Part shown: positions 1 to 8,800 of the stretch, one piece after another
How positions within the stretch are numbered: position 1 is the first letter of the stretch
Layout of the letters: each line of letters begins with the position of its first letter
Assembly: GCA_963678215.1 (NCBI GenBank)
Contig: OY782758.1
Span: 1,116,001 to 1,180,000, forward strand
Length of the DNA: 64,000 nucleotides
Direction of reading: 5' to 3'
Source of the DNA: Thiobius zoothamnicola
GTDB lineage: Bacteria > Pseudomonadota > Gammaproteobacteria > Chromatiales > Chromatiaceae
Position numbers and translations under genes: made by a program
The notes under the pieces: generated by a model
Seen by the model: the letters and a program-made list of their open reading frames with translations, nothing else
What the model was told of the DNA's origin: nothing
Databases searched by the model: none

Positions 1-1
1 C

Positions 2-394
2 CGGATACAACAAACAGGCATTCTGCCGATCAATGGGCGTCCTATGCCTTACCATAAACTGGCTGGCGAAATCGTCTGGTTTGATTTTGAAGCGCTTTGC
101 GGTCCACCCCGCAGCCAGCAGGACTATATTGAACTGGCGCGCCGCCAACATACCGTACTGTTATCCGATATCCCCGTCATGGGTGCTTCCCGTGATGACC
201 GCACCCGGCGTTTCATCCTGCTGATTGATGAATTTTATGATCGCAAAATCCAATTGATTATCAGCGCTGCAGCCCCCCCGGACAAACTCTATATGGGCGA
301 GCGGCTGGCATTTGAATTCCAACGCACAATCAGTCGGCTGACCGAAATGCAAACGACAGCTTATCTCTGTCAAACCCGCAGCAAAGCTGGCTAA
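2..394 (+). CDS. zapE: ZapE/AFG1-like cell-division ATPase, 3' part
   Basis: This is the C-terminal end of an AFG1/YhcM-type AAA+ ATPase (ZapE), cut by the window edge. The frame is open from base 2, so the methionine at 44 is internal. Visible family hallmarks are the segment VWFDFEALCGPPRSQQDYIE, then LLSDIPVM, a DDRTRRFILLIDEFYDR sensor region, LIISAAAPP, and the closing GERLAFEFQRTISRLTEMQT. In Escherichia coli ZapE is a Z-ring-associated ATPase that matters under stress and low oxygen. The Walker A and B motifs lie upstream of the window and cannot be checked. No terminator is obvious after the stop. Confidence 0.9.
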   Translation, partial: RIQQTGILPINGRPMPYHKLAGEIVWFDFEALCGPPRSQQDYIELARRQHTVLLSDIPVMGASRDDRTRRFILLIDEFYDRKIQLIISAAAPPDKLYMGERLAFEFQRTISRLTEMQTTAYLCQTRSKAG

Positions 395-618
395 TCACCA
401 ACGAATAAATCCTGATTCTTCACTTGTCTCTCAATGAATTTGCATGGAGTGTAAAAAAACGCGGCTAAATTGATCAGATCGACGGGAAACGCCCTTGATC
501 AATACTGGGGGTATTTACTCTGTCACCCTACCATCATTTTAGATCCCGTTTAGCCAAGCACCCGAAGCTCTACAAGCGATTTGCCGAGATTTTGGACATT
601 GCAGAAGCCCCTCCCGGC

Positions 619-870
619 TTACTTGGCAGGTGGTACTGAAAATCCACCAGCGGCCACGAAAGCGCCTCGGTTATCAGACATCTTACGACGTTTCTGCTGA
701 TGCCCTACGTGTTGCACTGGCAACTTGAGTCCACCAGTTTTTTTGGCTTCAGTAGTCGAAGATTTCGACAGATTCAGCATCAATTCTGTGAGAGCTTCAA
801 GTGCTAACGACTCGACTAAAAAGCAATTTGCGTAGCGTGTTAAGTCAGTCATACATGATCTACTTACCAC
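619..870 (-). CDS. Hypothetical 83-residue protein
   Basis: A short open frame lies 14 bases downstream of the 204-residue gene on the same strand, so it would be the last gene of the LamG locus. It starts with GTG at 870; an in-frame ATG at 852 is an alternative. Neither has a strong Shine-Dalgarno sequence. The N-terminal half is predicted helical and leucine-rich (LVESLALEALTELMLNL). The C-terminal half is basic (HQQKRRK) and then glycine-rich. I recognise no family. It is supported only by position and a protein-like composition. Confidence 0.4.
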   Translation of the reverse strand: MVSRSCMTDLTRYANCFLVESLALEALTELMLNLSKSSTTEAKKTGGLKLPVQHVGHQQKRRKMSDNRGAFVAAGGFSVPPAK

Positions 871-884
871 GCTACGTTTAACAA

Positions 885-1499
885 TTAAGTATGAGTAGGC
901 AATTGAACCTCAATCTCACCGACTAATACGGCTTGTTGTGGCCCGTCTGAACTCACCGCACCTTTAGGTAGACCGAGTTCAGTGTAATGCACGGCATTAG
1001 CTGCAGCGGCTTCTTCATCAGGTACTAAATAGTATGATTTTAAAGTAAACGTCGCGTCTTCAGGCAAGACTTTATCGTTTAACCACAAACTGGCGGTCAA
1101 TTGACTTGTAAAGCCTGAAGGTACGTCGGCATCCATACTGTAGGTAAAAACCGTATCCAATGGAATATCGGATTTGTTGATGAGAATAGGAGGAGTTGTC
1201 CCTTGATTAGAAGAACATAGTGCAACTGAGCAATCCTGTAGTAATTCAGTCACAATTGCAAAAGTCATTTTGTACGGAATAGAATTTTGCGCGTAGTTTG
1301 CCATGATATTCACAGAGGGGATATCCAGCACACCAGTTTCACTAGTGAGTTCGACAACACTTTTTTTGTCATCAGGATGCGTAATGCTTGAACCATTCAA
1401 TACGGATTGTTCAAGACTGCCATAGTTCGATTGGAATGTCAGTTGTACGCCAGTTTGCAAACCCGCAAATGACATAGTGGATGTAGGGAAAGTAGTCAT
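885..1499 (-). CDS. Beta-rich hypothetical protein, 204 residues, paralogue of its upstream neighbour
   Basis: Third gene of the LamG locus. The open frame extends upstream to a TTG at 1595, but the ATG at 1499 (MTTFPTSTMSFAGL) is preferred because the upstream extension is Cys/Arg-rich and unlike the rest. The ribosome site before 1499 (AGAGAA) is weak. No signal peptide or membrane helix is seen. The C-terminal half has the order MTFAIV...VALCSS...LTASLWLND...TFTLKSYYLVPDEE...YTELGLP. The end of the 354-residue neighbour has the same order (MTFTLV...VAFSAS...YSYWSNG...ITLRVSYVVPSS...YALPL). I infer a duplicated beta-sandwich domain. Function is unknown; an accessory structural subunit of the same assembly as the giant protein is a guess. 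Confidence 0.7.
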   Translation of the reverse strand: MTTFPTSTMSFAGLQTGVQLTFQSNYGSLEQSVLNGSSITHPDDKKSVVELTSETGVLDIPSVNIMANYAQNSIPYKMTFAIVTELLQDCSVALCSSNQGTTPPILINKSDIPLDTVFTYSMDADVPSGFTSQLTASLWLNDKVLPEDATFTLKSYYLVPDEEAAAANAVHYTELGLPKGAVSSDGPQQAVLVGEIEVQLPTHT

Positions 1500-1641
1500 A
1501 ATATGATTCTCTATATAGTGTGAGTTGATGAAAAACATCATCCGACTTGTACGGTCAGGACAACGACAACATTTGATAACATAAGCATTTTCCAACCGTA
1601 CAAAACGAATGAATGTGCAGTGAGTAAAAATGATGCGTGAT

Positions 1642-1688
1642 TAGCTAAATAGCTAAATAGCTAAATAGCTAAATAGCTAAATAGCTAA
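1642..1688. repeat. Tandem 8-bp repeat (TAGCTAAA), about 5.9 copies
   Basis: Five exact copies of TAGCTAAA plus a seven-base partial copy run from 1642 to 1688. The repeat overlaps the last codons and stop of the 354-residue gene on the minus strand. Its minus-strand unit (AGCTATTT) supplies the terminal Leu-Ala-Ile-stop. A unit that is not a multiple of three is prone to slippage. Here every added unit falls after the stop, so copy number would change the intergenic length rather than the protein. Confidence 0.9.
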
Positions 1689-2733
1689 CCGCATGTTGTT
1701 GGCCGTACGTGCTATGTCCACCAACCCAAATCTCCCGTACGGGTCCAACACCACCGTCTTCGCGATCACAACACAATGATTGTGCTTGGGTTTGTAGTTT
1801 TGCTGCCAGTTCTTTGGAGTACATTTTTTCCAGTGGCAAAGCATATTTTTCATATAACGCACTGGATGAAGGAACAACATAAGAAACCCGTAGGGTAATT
1901 TTCCAGTCAGATGATGGCGTGGTGCCATTACTCCAATAAGAGTAAGTGATGTTGGTCTCAAAATAAGCATACGCAAAAGTCGTCATCCCTATTTCAAAAA
2001 TTCGATCATTAGTGACTGGTGTGCGCGGCATATTAATAGGCGGATCGAGTGGGTCACTCGCTGAAAATGCGACTTCAGCACCGATAGGGACATTTTCACA
2101 CACCAGGGTAAAAGTCATACAAGCTTCTATACTGCCCTGTGAATAAAAAATGTCATTAGAAAAATCAGGCGCATTCTTTGATGTTAAAGTTACATTACGC
2201 CAACCATAATTAGGGTTCTCAGAGATAAATTTGGCAAAGTCATCAATGGCATCTATGTTTGGAATTTCATTCGGGTGACGCTCAGTATCCGCGACGCCAA
2301 TTAAGCAGTAGTGGGTGCCCGAAATAGACTCGGGTACCCACTTAAATGCGTCAGATGTGACAAACTTGCCACCAGCAGCAACACGAACCAAAATATCTTT
2401 TTGACCACCGCTGGTTTGTAATTGATTTTCGCGCCAATTAGCGGGATAAAGTATCAAGTTAGCCGGTGAATAATACAGATTGATAACCCCATCAGTTGTT
2501 GCCGTACCCAAATTTTGACCACGCACGTATAAATAGTTGGGTGCATTGATGGTAAGGTCTTGTCCCATGTCTTTATCCCAATTATTGGTGATAAAGGTGT
2601 CTTCTGGATTGCTCACTGGCGCTGTACCAGATGGAATGATATCAGGGCATCTAGAGAGTGTGCCCCCAGTTGGGTATACCCCCGTGTCGCTAAAGTTGCT
2701 ACGTAGATGTAGATCGTCCCATTGTTCACTCAT
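1669..2733 (-). CDS. Beta-rich hypothetical protein, 354 residues, with duplicated C-terminal domain
   Basis: Second gene of the LamG locus. The ATG at 2733 has a strong ribosome site (AAGGAG, eight bases upstream). The N-terminal part (MSEQWDDLHLRSNFSDTG) leads into an Ig/CARDB-like stretch (YLYVRGQNLGTATTDGVINL), the usual look of a protein-interaction beta-sandwich. The C-terminal part, about residues 200-320, resembles the 204-residue protein downstream. No signal peptide, membrane segment or catalytic motif is visible. The final residues and stop are formed by the 8-bp tandem repeat. Function is not known. Position after the giant LamG gene suggests a partner protein. Confidence 0.8.
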   Translation of the reverse strand: MSEQWDDLHLRSNFSDTGVYPTGGTLSRCPDIIPSGTAPVSNPEDTFITNNWDKDMGQDLTINAPNYLYVRGQNLGTATTDGVINLYYSPANLILYPANWRENQLQTSGGQKDILVRVAAGGKFVTSDAFKWVPESISGTHYCLIGVADTERHPNEIPNIDAIDDFAKFISENPNYGWRNVTLTSKNAPDFSNDIFYSQGSIEACMTFTLVCENVPIGAEVAFSASDPLDPPINMPRTPVTNDRIFEIGMTTFAYAYFETNITYSYWSNGTTPSSDWKITLRVSYVVPSSSALYEKYALPLEKMYSKELAAKLQTQAQSLCCDREDGGVGPVREIWVGGHSTYGQQHAVSYLAI

Positions 2734-2795
2734 GAGTGTTCTCCTTGCAGGTTGTGTTGGTCACGAAAAATTTCGAGACGCGTTGGGCTAAAGAC

Positions 2796-2840
2796 GCTGA
2801 GATCACGGGCACCGAGTACAACAGCGCCCGCGATCTCAGC
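2796..2840. other. Intercistronic stem-loop
   Basis: Two 15-base arms (2796-2810 and 2826-2840) are inverted repeats with one mismatch and a 15-base loop. They sit in the 142-base gap between the giant gene and the 354-residue gene. On the transcribed minus strand no run of T follows, so it is not a standard intrinsic terminator. A processing or mRNA-stabilising hairpin that sets different levels of giant and small proteins is plausible. Confidence 0.65.
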
Positions 2841-2875
2841 AACGAAAAGGTGATAAAAAGGGAGTAATAAACACG

Positions 2876-5800
2876 TTAACCTGCACTTAAGCGGTTTTCT
2901 GATTGGTATAAACCAACCATGTAGCTCAACAGGTCTTCGCGTAAGGTCAAATAGGTTTTGCGTGCAGGTAAGGTGTAATCTTCCGTTTCGGTAAGAAAAG
3001 CCACCCACCAAGGTAAAAGGGTGCCCAATATGCCAGGCGAGGCCGCCGACTCTCCTAACACTTCGACCACCGCATCACCGATTTGCACGGTGGTGGGATC
3101 AATATCACCGATGACACCTTCCACCAGTCGCACAATGTAGGTATTTTCAGCAAGGTTGGCGGGGGTTTGCACATCGGGTTCGTTGGACATATCCGGAATG
3201 GATTGGAATTCCGGCGGTATCCGACTGACGTAATTGACACGGTGCAAGACGCGCCACACGCCGTTGTCGGACGCTTGCGCTTGGCGTAAGGCGGCGGCGT
3301 TGGGGTGAGCACTGGTTTCGAGCCAAAATGGATCAACCACCGTACTGTAGAAAGTCGTAAAGTTGTTGTCCGAAGGCATGAGGTAAAACGACTGGTAGCG
3401 GTAAGCATCAACCTTGCCGGGGGCGGAATTGGCGGTAAAACTGACATTGTTACCGTCAACAATTGGTGCTTTGAGATACCACTCGGGATCTACCGTCGCT
3501 TCGAGGCTAAACGCGGATTTCTGGTCTTTGCTTTTCACCGAAAGGATTTCGGTGGTTTGGCTTTGCAGAATGTCCAGTTCGTTATACGCACCGACGACAA
3601 TCGCCGCGCCAGCATCCATATGGAAACCATCAGCGAAATTCATTGTATAAATGCCACGGTACGATTCACCTAAGGCGTCAACCAAGGTGGTTTGTTCCGT
3701 GCGAAAGCCGCCGCCTGCCGTCCAGACGTAGGTGTTGACGATATTGCGCTTGGCAATGCGTTTTTTCCAGTCGTAGCTGGGAATCGCGTCGAGTTTATCT
3801 TCGCGGTATTTTTGCAGGTCGTCGTCTTTAACCCGCTTGGGCAATTCGGCAGCAGATACATCGAATTGTTGGTAATAGGCTTCGAGTTCCGCTTCGCGCT
3901 TTTGAATCTCACGCTGCAAACTCGCCGCTTCCAACGGTTTGAAATAACTGCCCCGCTGTTGGTCGGCATCGGGATAATCCGGGTCGTTTTCCAAACCGAC
4001 TTTGCCGTCTAAAGTACCCATTTTGACGTAGCGCGGGTTGAGCGGGAAGTCGATAATGTTGGACATTTCAGGAATATCCAAGTTAGGCACCATGGTCATT
4101 TTAATCATGGCACCATTGCCTTGGAGTTGGCTGCTATACACATCCGCAGTCAGCGATTTCACCAAGGCGTAACCAACGTTGTCGTAAATAAAGCGCCGTC
4201 CCACGGTTGGGTTTAACAGATGTTCTGAGTCTTCCCAGTCACCACCCGAAGTAAATTGATCAATGTAGGCTTTTTCCGTGCCAATGGTATGCGACATTTC
4301 TGACACGTTTTGTTGCAGGGAATCGGACTGCTCTTCGTAACCGGTTTTCGTATCGACTACGGTTAATTGCCAACTGCTCTCCGCACCCAGCCCGACGCTG
4401 GTGCCTGTATTGGTTGAAACGTAAGCACCGATTTTGCGGTTATCGATATCGCCACGTCCGGTACCGTGGCTATCAGAAAAGACCATCGTGGTTTCGCCGG
4501 TCTCGCTGAGTTTCACCGTCGCGCAATCAGCACACTTCAACCGATTACCAATTTCACCTGCCCAGTAAGGAATGGTTTGGTTTTCGCTTGGAATCGGTGG
4601 CGGCCCTTCGATATAACCCATTAAGGTCGCGTTGGTTTGTGCTTGCCCCAGATATACGGTGTCTAAATCGCCTACTTTGTAACCCGTAACTAAGGTCAAT
4701 TGACCTTGATTAATCAACGCGTGACTGCGTTTCATGACACTAAAAATCCTGCCATAAGCGTCGTATTGCACATCGGCGTATTCAACGTTAGCCGGGGTTT
4801 CACTAATGGTGGCGTTAAAGCCAGTTTTAATGCCGCCCAACACATTGTAGACCTGCCCTGCTTCGTTACTGAGCGGTGCTTGCGAGAGTACCCATTGCGG
4901 TTCTCCGCCATCCGGTTTTAAGGTGCCGGTATTACCGCGTCCGGTTTTATCTTCGACAATGACACCCGAACCTTGGTCAAACTGCCAGTAACTGGCTAAT
5001 TTCGTTTCCGTGCCAGTCAGGGAACGTTGCATATTATCTTGGATTTGCTCCGCCGTTTGGCGTTGTTCCCATATCCGTATTTCGTCTAATTCGCCGGTAA
5101 AATTAACCGTCTTCTCGGTATCACCGTTTAGCACCCCACCGATAGAGAACTGTTCATCACCGTAGCCGCCCAAGTCTGCTAAGGCGACTTCTTCGACATC
5201 AGTTGCGACTTCACCGTTGACCATTAGCGTCACCACCGAGTTAGTGGCAAAAAAGTGCCATAACTCATTGGTGCTGGTCGGTTCATTGTCGCTAAGGGTT
5301 TGTAAGGTAGCGTTATTGCTTGCGCCTTGGTCATAGGCCAACGTGCCTTCCATTTCGTCGAATGCCCAATAGGAAATTAAGCCTTCGCGTTTTTGTGGGC
5401 TGGTATGGCTTTGGTAGGCAGCGAAGATTTCGTCACTCGACAACACCCGGTTCCACAACCGTACTTGTGACAACGCACCGGTAAAATAGTCCGCACCCGC
5501 ACTGGTACGCGCTAAATTCAGGTGATTGTCAGTTTGGGTCAGCGATACAGGATCAGTATAGGCATCATGAGTAAAAGAAATATCCAATACGCTGTCGATA
5601 TACAAACGTGTATCAACTTCGTATAGCGGCGTTAACTGACCATCAGAACCGCTTTGTTCGACTTGTTGAGTGGTGAAGGTGACGGCAATGTAGTAAGCCG
5701 TGTCTTTGACAAACGGGCTGGTGCTGGTGAGCGTAATCTGCCCAACTGAGGTATAAAAATCGATATAGAGTTTTTGCTCGGTTTCTTTGAAGTAAGCACG

Positions 5801-8800
5801 GTAGCTGCCATCTTTGCTGAGAATGCTTTCATTGCTACCGAGTAAATTTTGTGGCTGCACCCAAAACTCAATGCTCAAGTTCTGGTCTAAATTCAGATTG
5901 GCGTTGTTACCACAATCGGCAAAATCATTGCCACGGAACTTTAATGCGCACCCGGCTTGGTAAATCAAGGCTAAATGATTCCAATAGGGTTGCATGGCGT
6001 TTTTCGCTGCCAAATACAGGTTGTCATTCACACCCATAATCGGCGCTTGATAAATACCGTCATGGGGCCATGCGTGGCCTGAATTGGCTACCGTACTATC
6101 GTATATCGCCCCAGTTGCCGCCCAGTTTTTAATCGCATCGCCGTCACCATCGTTGCATAACCAGCGAATGAGCAAGCCAAAAGCGTTGTTAGGTGGGGCT
6201 TGCTCATAAACTGACCGCACTTCATTGGCTGTCAAAGCGCGATTCCATAAGGCTGCACCATTGACACTGAGGTTATTCAGGGTGCCAGTGCCTGATCCCT
6301 GCGGCATACCGACGGAAAAAGCACCCAGTGAGGTAAGCGAGGCGCTAACATCATAAGTGTGGTCACCAATCCAATCGCCATTGACATACAAGGCTAAGGT
6401 GACTTGGGTCGCCTCCGCATTCTGCGTCATCACCGCTGCCACATGCAGCCATTTGTATTTTAGTTCTGGGGGTAAATCGAATTGGATGACATCCGCTGAG
6501 GTGCCGTACTTGAGTTCTATTCTTTCGTACACACTGGCAGACAAGGTCATCACAGGGGTAAATACATTTAAAGTACCCAACGCAGCGACTGTGGCATTGC
6601 TCCAAGTTTGAGGCTTAATCCACATTTCAAATGACACATTCTGGTCTGCCAGACTCACACCTTGAGTCACGGAACTTTGGTCTGTGAGTCTCAAACAGGG
6701 CGAGGGTTTCAGCGCAATCAAGTACTGAAAATCGAGACCAGGAAAATCGATGTTGCCGGTTTTATTAAAGGTTAAGGCCCGTTGATAAATATCCACATTA
6801 GACAAATTTGGCGTTGGGCGGCACCATGCCTCTACCGTCATGTCGCCTGCAATGGCTAATTTCTCAATTGGATCAGCAGTCACATCAATTTCAACATGAT
6901 TACTGTTGTCAAAGGCTAAGGCCATTTGCGGTGCTTGCCGAATCCAGCCGCCGTTGATACCGGGTAGCATCAAATTCGCGGTGCCACCAGTAAAATCAGT
7001 GGTGTTACGAACAATAGGTAGCGCACCATTACTGGGTTCGGTTAAGGTGCGAACGCCAAATAGTTCAGAACCTCGAGTCAGCACGCCGCTTTGGGATGAT
7101 TGACCTTGTTGTAACAATTGCGCGTTGACGGGACCGTAGGCGGCAACGTTGCTTTGCTGGGCTGAACCACCATCAGCGAAAATCAGAAAAGTACTCGCCC
7201 CCGCTAACAGGCTCACCGCATCCGCTGCACTGGGGATATGGTTCATCACCGTTGCCGCGACTCCACTGACACTGATAATCAAATGGTTTGATATCAGCGC
7301 ATAGTCGCCTGAGGCATGGGTTTCATAATCGTAATCGGGGTCTTGACCATCTAAGATTTGCGCAAACTGACCCTGCTCGCGTGTGACTTTTTGCCAAGTT
7401 GCCTGTCTTTCCGTGCCGTCAATTGTCGCTGAAATCGACACGTTGCAATAAGATAATTGTCCATCACTGTCGTCGCTGACGGTGATTGCAAATACCGACA
7501 CCAACGGGTGGGTGAAGAACGTGACTTTTTCGGCGCGAGCGATAGTCGTAGCAGTAATCGCATACGATTTGACTGTTGAATAACTGGGATTATCGTAGTT
7601 ATAGCTGGTCGATAGGCCGCTTAAGGTAGCCACTAACTGGTCACCGCGTATTGGCACATTAGCCCAGGTTTGCGCAAAAGTCGCGGTATTGATACTGCCA
7701 TCGCCTGAGCTAGACCACTTCAACGGGTCTAAATCAATCACCACCGTACAGTCGGTGGCTGTAACGCTATTGATTTCCACTGACTTAAGCGGGAAGGTCG
7801 CAAACAAGTGACCGATACACTGGAGAAATAAATAGTTTTCTGCCGCTCCTAATGGAATGCGGCAACTATGATATTGATGGCGATAATCAAAAAAGACTTT
7901 CTGCCCATTTTGCACTTCCGCATCGCTGGGGTCGTTGGCAGCACGGCCTTGGAAAATTTCAATACATTGTGCTAGGCGACGTGGCACCCCTAACCACGTC
8001 TCCGTGGTGCCATTTTGGTCATTGATGGTAATGTCGCACAGTTCCGCATTGCTGCTGGCTGCATCCGCAATGGTAATTGTCGCCGTATTCAGATAAGTGC
8101 CCGACTTGGTGGCAACAAACTGCACCGAACCAGTTTGGTTTTTATTCGTATCGCCGGTGACAACCGCATCCCAAGCGGCATTAAAACTGGCACGGGCGGC
8201 TTCAGCATTGTATTGCGCGACGGCCAAACCATCAGTCAGCACCGTATCACTATCGTTATTTTGGAAATAGCAATGCACTAAACCATCAGTGCCATTGAGT
8301 AACCGTGGGGCAGATTTGGGCTGGGCAAACTCAAGTAAGCCAGTAAAAATGGAGAGGCCGTTCGCGTCTAACTGCATCTCTCCGGAAGTATTTACATTAA
8401 TCGGCGAGGTCGAAGGCACCAGTTTCGGGCCGTACAATAAGCCCGTATTGCCTTCTCCTGAGGTATCTTCCGTGGTGGGCGGGGTTTGGCTGTAATCGAC
8501 CGCATCAAAAGACCAATGCCCTGCCTCATCATCACCGTTGTAGACCCGCACTTCATCAATACAACCGATAAAACCGTTGACTTCAGCACTGACGCGATTG
8601 ATTGATTTACTGCCTGCGGGCGTTTCGATACTGGTACCATTATCAAGCGCAGTGGCTTGGTCGTTAATCAAGATAGTGAATTGATCTGTACTGGGGTCAA
8701 ACTCAGCACGGACTTTTTGCCATGTACTGGGGGTAATCACGCTAAATGCAGTCTGGCATACCACCACTTGGCTGCCGCTCCCAAACCCCACCGCGATTTT

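Noticed and set aside
470..515. FNR-type operator from two TTGATCA sequences
   Set aside because: The two half-sites are separated by about 20 bases, not the TTGAT-N4-ATCAA spacing.
1640..1690. CRISPR-like array
   Set aside because: Unit is 8 bases, contiguous and without spacers: a simple tandem repeat, not CRISPR.
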